From the NCBI GenBank assembly GCA_018671205.1, contig JABHIC010000083.1:1-7955 (forward strand): 7,955 bases of DNA, given 5' to 3'. Shown piece by piece: positions 6,201 through 7,955 of the stretch. The stretch's first letter is position 1; each line of letters starts with the position of its first letter. This DNA is from Gammaproteobacteria bacterium (GTDB lineage Bacteria; Pseudomonadota; Gammaproteobacteria; GCF-002020875). A program made the position numbers and the translations under genes. Under the pieces are notes generated by a model, which had not been told where the DNA came from, searched no databases, and was given only the letters and a program-made list of their open reading frames with translations.

Positions 6201-7955
6201 CTATTCTACTAGCCTATCAGCCTGGCCAACAGAAATTCTGGCCAAGCTAAAGCAGCTGGTCTCACGGTTGCTACGGGAAACCCTCCGCCTCCCGGCTACC
6301 TATGCTGAACACTTACTTTACTGCACTACCAACGGCTTGGGTCTTCCCGACTTGATGAAAGAGGCACTGAAGTCAAGGAATCGAATACTGTCCCGAGGCG
6401 TCTTTGGGTCTTTCCCAGCATGCGCAGCGGCGCGAGGTATGATCGAACGTGGCTTCCCACGCGAAAGAGATGCCCCTGAAGTTAAGGGCACCGATTACGC
6501 GGCCCTAGAGAGGCCGCCCAAGTTCGCCTATATTACCCCTCTTATTGAAGCACTGAAAGGCCGGAGGACTTTAATGAAGCGCGCCCACCCAACTAGACCT
6601 AATAGAATGGGGTTCTACGAACAACAGGAAGAGGCTAACCCCACAATTGTTGACTTTCTGAGGACTTACAGAGTGCAGCAAATCGAAGACCTCAAGGAAG
6701 GATTTACCAATAACCTATGTTCATGGATACGTAGTCAAGACCAGCTCACTACGGATCTTAGCATAGAGTTGCAGGCTCTCCTGTACCAAGTCCCCAAACC
6801 TGGCATCCGGACCATCAGTGCGGGACATATCTTACTGCTCTCGGGGGGCGACTACGGGGAATGCACCTATTTCGAGGTCGACGGAACCATAATGGACCGA
6901 GGTATCAAGGACATTATCATAGCAGGGGCTATGTATCGACGCCAAGAAGCGGACAGGGATGATCAACGGGGATTTATTGTGCAGCCTGTAGGCGGTACCA
7001 ATCTCTATATGGGCGGAGTCAGACGCGGACGTTGCATGCTAGACAATATCCAGCACCATTGCATAGGTCTAGGCTTTGGATTGATCCAGGCGGACCAGAT
7101 CGTCAGCACCGGTCCAGTCAAGCCCCTCCTCCGAATCATGGGAGAAAACAGGTTCTGCACTAAATGGATCGTACCGGAATGCCCGTCAGCCCACCGTAAT
7201 GTTTCACCTGCATGGGCAGTCTCGCTGGCCCAAGAGATCCCCAGAGCGGCAGGAGGGGATCCTACCACACTAGCTACAGACGCCGGGTCCAAGACACCTA
7301 ACACCACTTGTGCCCACCAGTGGGACCCCCGCGGACCACATCGAGTCGGATGCGGTGCCATTGTTGTCGATGATGACCATGGGGGATCTAACCCGAGTAT
7401 CAAGGGCCCGACGGCTGTAATTCGGATTGTTAACTTCCCAGAAAGTATGAGCACGGGCAACAAAACTGAAGTGCTCACCTTTACGGCGGGCACGCAACTC
7501 GCGCTCGCCAGAGGGGGTATTAGGCGAATACATACAGACAGCAAAAGCACGCTGACCAAGCTGGGCAAGCAGATGAAGATTCACGGTAACAGAACACTTG
7601 AGGCGAAGCCTCATGCCTCCGCCTACAGAGCTATGCGTCGAGTTAAGAATATCATGCCGGCCCTGAGTCTCAAATTCGTACGTGCCCATCCAGAACGGAG
7701 AGGTCCTGTCAAGAGCTGGTCCCGGCCCGAAATTCTCAACTTCATAGCCGATGCGTATTCCAGTAATGAATCGGTGGAGAAAATAAGAGACAAACTAATC
7801 ACGAAATCGGTCAAGGACAAAATTATTTTCTATCCGGAGCTTGACAATACCTTCACAATCGAAGCTAAAGAGGTGCTTCTTGGCCTCTTCGCCCCTAATG
7901 ACTTCTACTGGGCAGACACTCTTACAGGCACCCCCAACATAGGGGGGCTGTTCGA
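1..7955 (+). CDS. Giant retrotransposon polyprotein (OTU-like / SET-like / APE / RT / RNase H), partial at both ends
   Basis: Frame 1 is open for all 2,651 complete codons, and every recognisable domain lies in it without a frameshift. In order: 40-residue tandem repeats (1-91), Ala/Thr-rich region (92-160), hydrophobic segment (176-194), OTU-like peptidase (about 264-467), basic low-complexity linker (468-835), SET-like region (836-975), APE endonuclease (1024-1310), coiled coil (1480-1540), reverse transcriptase and thumb (1661-2140), spacer (2141-2417), RNase H (2418-2590) and a C-terminal piece cut by the window edge. The first in-frame ATG is at 769 (Met257), just before the OTU-like domain, with A at -3. 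Because the frame is already open for 256 codons upstream, while frames 2 and 3 are closed inside each repeat, the true start is probably left of the window. Product length exceeds usual LINE ORF2 proteins (about 1,000-1,500 residues) roughly twofold. No intron signal is needed to keep the frame. Confidence 0.93.
274..480 (+). other. Ala/Thr-rich low-complexity region of the polyprotein
   Basis: Residues 92-160 follow the repeat break-point. The first half is dominated by Ala, Thr, Asn, Asp and Val encoded by runs of GCT, GCC, GAT, ACT and AAT codons, typical of slippage-derived spacer. It ends in a Gly/Lys/Pro-containing stretch leading to Trp-rich residues (HWLW, 162-165). No fold is recognisable. 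A compositionally similar patch occurs at residues 561-620. It probably acts as a flexible spacer; no function is claimed. Confidence 0.6.
526..582 (+). other. Short hydrophobic segment, possible membrane-associated helix
   Basis: Residues 176-187 are almost all Leu, Ile, Val, Cys, Ala and Thr (LLILLLLCVVAT). After a single Arg188 the hydrophobicity continues through about 194 (AGLALT). The preceding residues 161-175 contain Leu/Trp and then polar TEQQR. The uninterrupted core is short for a membrane span and the Arg weakens the call, so it may instead be a buried or amphipathic helix. If the segment is membrane-active, the polyprotein's N-terminal part could attach to a membrane; this is inference only. 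Confidence 0.35.
790..1401 (+). other. OTU-like cysteine peptidase domain
   Basis: The diagnostic signature is VGDGSCGIHA at residues 302-311, matching the OTU family pattern D-G-x-C with Cys307 as predicted nucleophile. The partner histidine is His455 in FPDHYAYVG, preceded by the hydrophobic strand LIAIF, as in the C-terminal HY motif of OTU proteins. The Cys-His spacing of 148 residues suits an OTU domain. Another strand-like segment, LGTIIMP, lies at 425-431. The usual acidic or Asn residue two after the His is Ala457 here, so the third triad member is absent or supplied elsewhere, as happens in A20-type OTUs. OTU enzymes cleave ubiquitin conjugates, and in some RNA viruses also the polyprotein. 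Which applies here cannot be told. The call rests on motifs seen by eye, and an unrelated papain-like fold is the alternative. Confidence 0.72.
1402..2505 (+). other. Disordered basic/Pro-rich linker with NLS-, PIP-box- and AT-hook-like motifs
   Basis: Residues 468-835 lack a recognisable fold and are rich in Pro, Ala, Thr, Ser, Arg and Lys. Visible short motifs are a monopartite NLS-like cluster QKRKRP (551-556), an Ala/Thr-rich patch (561-620), a PIP-box-like VASIRAFF (629-636), an AT-hook-like core KRGRPG (670-675), and repeated Pro/Arg segments at 693-715. A run of nine C at 2230-2238 is read through in frame. No zinc knuckle (CCHC), as in many LINE ORF1 proteins or C-termini, is visible. 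The stretch is best taken as a nuclear-targeting and docking linker between the OTU-like and SET-like regions. The motifs are short and could occur by chance. Confidence 0.6.
2506..2925 (+). other. SET-like (histone methyltransferase-fold) region, degenerate
   Basis: Residues 836-975 resemble a SET domain in layout. An N-terminal strand-turn-strand (KVCVTLPGGLKENSVVAVALG, 848-868) resembles the SET opening where a basic or polar 'x-x-G-x-x-I' turn precedes a strand ending in Gly. A basic insert KSKRKRVR (874-881) follows. The C-terminal half has HYNYLPAIQ (923-931), ANCGW (939-943), GGHPVVYATQDLPKDTPLLL (948-967) and LWPEYA (968-973), matching the SET pattern N-C, then A-x-x-D-I-x-x-G-x-E-L, then Y-G-x-E-Y. 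The usual NHxC or YIN cofactor motif is replaced by PAIQ/ADPTHANC, and the Tyr-Gly before EY is Trp-Pro. Catalysis is therefore doubtful; it may only bind. No pre-SET or post-SET cysteine cluster is seen. This is pattern recognition only. Confidence 0.48.
2926..3069 (+). other. Pro/Lys/Arg-rich hinge before the endonuclease
   Basis: Residues 976-1023 are strongly Pro-rich (EPPQSPNP, RPPPPLK) and end in the basic run PRPKPKRPGRSG (1011-1022), directly before the first strand of the endonuclease at Met1024. The basic run could be an NLS or a minor-groove contact, and the segment looks like a flexible hinge separating the N-terminal cargo from the replication enzymes. A cleavage site for the OTU-like peptidase could sit here, but nothing in the sequence proves it. 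Confidence 0.5.
3070..3930 (+). other. APE-type (exonuclease-endonuclease-phosphatase) endonuclease domain
   Basis: This domain nicks target DNA to prime reverse transcription. Family landmarks in order: MKLAAWNINGN (1024-1034) with the metal-site Asn1030; the second metal-ligand position, normally Glu, is Asp1060 in CLIDSR; GGSIIIFF (1107-1114) is the core strand; VGYIP (1153-1157) supplies the conserved Tyr1155; LMGDLN (1218-1223) supplies the catalytic Asp1221 and Asn1223; IDHVFTD (1273-1279) is the Asp-His strand; and ADHVPV (1297-1302) supplies the closing Asp1298-His1299 pair. At about 287 residues it is longer than the roughly 230 of human L1, mainly from an insert at 1158-1198 after the Tyr motif containing Gly- and Lys-rich sequence. 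All catalytic positions are kept apart from the conservative Glu-to-Asp change. Target specificity cannot be read from the sequence. Confidence 0.93.
3931..4437 (+). other. Helical linker between endonuclease and coiled coil
   Basis: Residues 1311-1479 hold no known enzyme motif. The composition (Lys, Arg, Glu, Leu, Gln; few Gly or Pro until 1465) suggests mostly helices, as is usual between the endonuclease and RT of LINE ORF2 proteins. Trp-containing segments HRWQRAKRLINDW (1318-onward region repeats near 1438-1451) and VEWWAR (1475-1480) flank the coiled coil. No zinc finger or PCNA motif is seen here, in contrast with human L1, where the PIP box lies between endonuclease and RT. Confidence 0.5.
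4438..4620 (+). other. Charged coiled coil preceding the RT
   Basis: Residues 1480-1540 are a long run of Lys, Glu and Arg with Leu, Ile and Met at roughly heptad spacing (IREMEESLETDIKAV, then ETKLKREETKADI, then RELKAEKGELKKVINSLL). No Pro and only one Gly interrupt it. This is the signature of an extended, highly charged helix able to dimerise or to bind RNA. LINE proteins often carry helical N-terminal extensions to the RT, but this one is unusually Lys/Glu-rich. A coiled-coil predictor would settle whether it dimerises; a single alpha-helix is the alternative. Confidence 0.65.
4621..4980 (+). other. Pre-RT linker
   Basis: Residues 1541-1660 resemble the stretch that precedes the RT fingers in LINE proteins: a helix followed by a segment with an aromatic-Trp pair (KQYQEIWSNP, 1569-1578), then a Pro/Gly-containing loop and a helix up to the RT start. 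No catalytic motif is present. It is listed so that the region is not mistaken for a separate gene. Confidence 0.5.
4981..6060 (+). other. Reverse transcriptase domain (fingers and palm)
   Basis: RNA-dependent DNA polymerase of the non-LTR type. Motif 0 is degenerate (TSAGLSGLSYQALKLLP, 1674-1690) compared with the usual APGPDGI. Then LHGIPKP (1719-1725) and DLRPIGL (1735-1741) are motif 1; QHCGGLRGKGTDTAL (1770-1784) is motif 2; SWDTKKAFDSI (1815-1825) is motif A with catalytic Asp1817; ERGLTQGDIKSPLGW (1892-1906) is motif B; VFLDDL (1942-1947) is motif C with Asp1945-Asp1946; GTKFHPSKF (1972-1980) is motif D; and AKILGIGLNL (2013-2022) is motif E. All three catalytic aspartates are present. 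The FLDD form (Phe in place of Tyr or Ala before the x-Asp-Asp) is common in non-LTR RTs. The domain is uninterrupted and looks functional. Confidence 0.95.
6061..6420 (+). other. RT thumb / connection region
   Basis: Residues 2021-2140 match the typical thumb of LINE RTs: a helix after motif E, then ARLNYSTSLSAWP (2064-2076), LKQLVSRLLRETLRLP (2083-2098), and AEHLLYCTTNGLGLPDL (2102-2118). The GlGlpdl stretch corresponds to the conserved GGLGLP element in many LINE clades, where a minor variation (NGLGLP) replaces the first Gly. This segment binds template-primer in related enzymes. Confidence 0.8.
6421..7251 (+). other. Unassigned spacer between RT and RNase H
   Basis: Residues 2141-2417 show no motif I recognise, yet they look folded in the second half. 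Strand-like hydrophobic segments occur at HILLLSGG (2276-2283), KDIIIAGAM (2303-2311), GFIVQPVGGTNLYMGG (2324-2339) and CIGLGFGLIQAD (2354-2365). They are followed by FCTKWIVPECP (2385-2395), with three cysteines in the region (2354, 2386, 2394). The Gly-rich turns suggest a beta-rich domain, not disorder. LINE elements with RNase H normally have a connection region here, but this one is long at about 280 residues. A structure-based search would be needed to name it. Confidence 0.5.
7252..7770 (+). other. RNase H domain (type I)
   Basis: Degrades the RNA strand of RNA:DNA hybrids during element copying. The full active-site set is visible: TLATDAGS (2423-2430) gives Asp2427; KTEVLTFTAGTQLAL (2488-2502) gives Glu2490; RIHTDSKSTL (2509-2518) gives Asp2513; FVRAHPERRG (2559-2568) gives His2563; and LNFIADAYS (2579-2587) gives Asp2584. 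Core strand GAIVVDD (2452-2458) follows the first Asp. The D-E-D-H-D order and spacing fit cellular-type RNase H as found in the I, R1, Tad, LOA, Ingi and Dualen groups. Position after the RT matches those clades. The domain is complete inside the window. Confidence 0.93.
7771..7955 (+). other. C-terminal extension of the polyprotein, cut by the window edge
   Basis: Residues 2591-2651 continue the frame past RNase H without a stop: a helix (VEKIRDKLITKSVKDKII, 2592-2609), then a segment with FYP, FTIEAKEVLLGLF, and FYWADTLTG. The absence of a stop 61 codons after RNase H means more protein follows. The segment resembles no motif I know. In Dualen-type elements a second, restriction-like endonuclease is part of the same protein, but no CCHC or PD-x-D motif is visible in the part seen. 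Confidence 0.6.

Larger units (their letters stand above)
1..7955 (+). mobile_element. Non-LTR (LINE-like) retrotransposon, internal part, both ends outside the window
   Basis: The whole window reads as the interior of one non-LTR retrotransposon. The decisive evidence is the order APE-type endonuclease, then reverse transcriptase with a LINE-type thumb, then RNase H, all in one frame. No LTR, aspartic protease, integrase or tyrosine recombinase signature was seen, which argues against LTR, Penelope-like and DIRS classes. The 5' UTR, 3' UTR, tail and target-site duplications are not in the window, so boundaries are unknown. The RNase H and the N-terminal OTU-like peptidase point towards RNH-bearing clades; from memory the closest architecture is Dualen/RandI of green algae. 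Clade assignment needs an RT phylogeny. The uninterrupted frame and intact catalytic residues suggest a young, possibly active copy. Confidence 0.9.

Noticed and set aside
7005..7568. 187-codon open frame on the minus strand
   Set aside because: It lies opposite the RNase H and spacer coding region, whose catalytic residues are fully explained by the plus strand, and its translation shows no recognisable motif.
7771..7955. Restriction-like endonuclease or CCHC zinc knuckle in the visible C-terminus
   Set aside because: No C-x2-C-x-n-H-x-n-C spacing or PD-x-D pattern occurs in the 61 residues available; it can only be proposed for sequence outside the window.

Overview
The + strand of this window is one protein-coding frame from edge to edge. 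Translated from base 1 it gives 2,651 codons with no stop. Neither the start nor the stop of the gene is inside the window. I read it as the middle of a very large non-LTR (LINE-type) retrotransposon polyprotein from a eukaryote, most likely a protist or alga. The host cannot be fixed from sequence alone. Alveolates (Perkinsus or dinoflagellate type) and algae are plausible guesses, not identifications. No rRNA, tRNA, CRISPR array, bacterial operon structure or second gene is visible.

Layout (residue n = codon n counted from base 1). Bases 1-273 hold two full and one partial copy of an in-frame 120-bp tandem repeat. Bases 274-480 encode an Ala/Thr-rich low-complexity stretch. Around 526-590 is a short strongly hydrophobic segment. 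About 790-1400 is an OTU-like cysteine peptidase (DGSC at 304-307, His455). About 1400-2500 is a disordered linker with basic clusters, a PIP-box-like motif, an AT-hook-like core and a second Ala/Thr-rich patch. About 2506-2925 resembles a degenerate SET methyltransferase domain. Bases 3070-3930 encode an APE-type endonuclease with nearly all catalytic motifs. About 4438-4620 is a charged coiled coil. Bases 4981-6420 encode the reverse transcriptase and thumb (FLDD active site). Bases 6421-7250 are an unassigned spacer. Bases 7252-7770 encode an RNase H with a complete D-E-D-H-D set. The protein continues past the right edge.

How it would work: by analogy with LINEs, the endonuclease nicks the target, the RT primes on the nick, and RNase H removes the RNA template. 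The N-terminal half carries the unusual cargo: a cysteine peptidase, a SET-like module and possible PCNA- and DNA-contact motifs, suggesting manipulation of host ubiquitin, chromatin or replication machinery. OTU plus APE plus RT plus RNase H recalls, from memory, the Dualen/RandI elements of green algae, which also carry a second restriction-like endonuclease. That domain, if present here, would lie beyond the right edge. No UTR, poly(A) tail or target-site duplication is in view.
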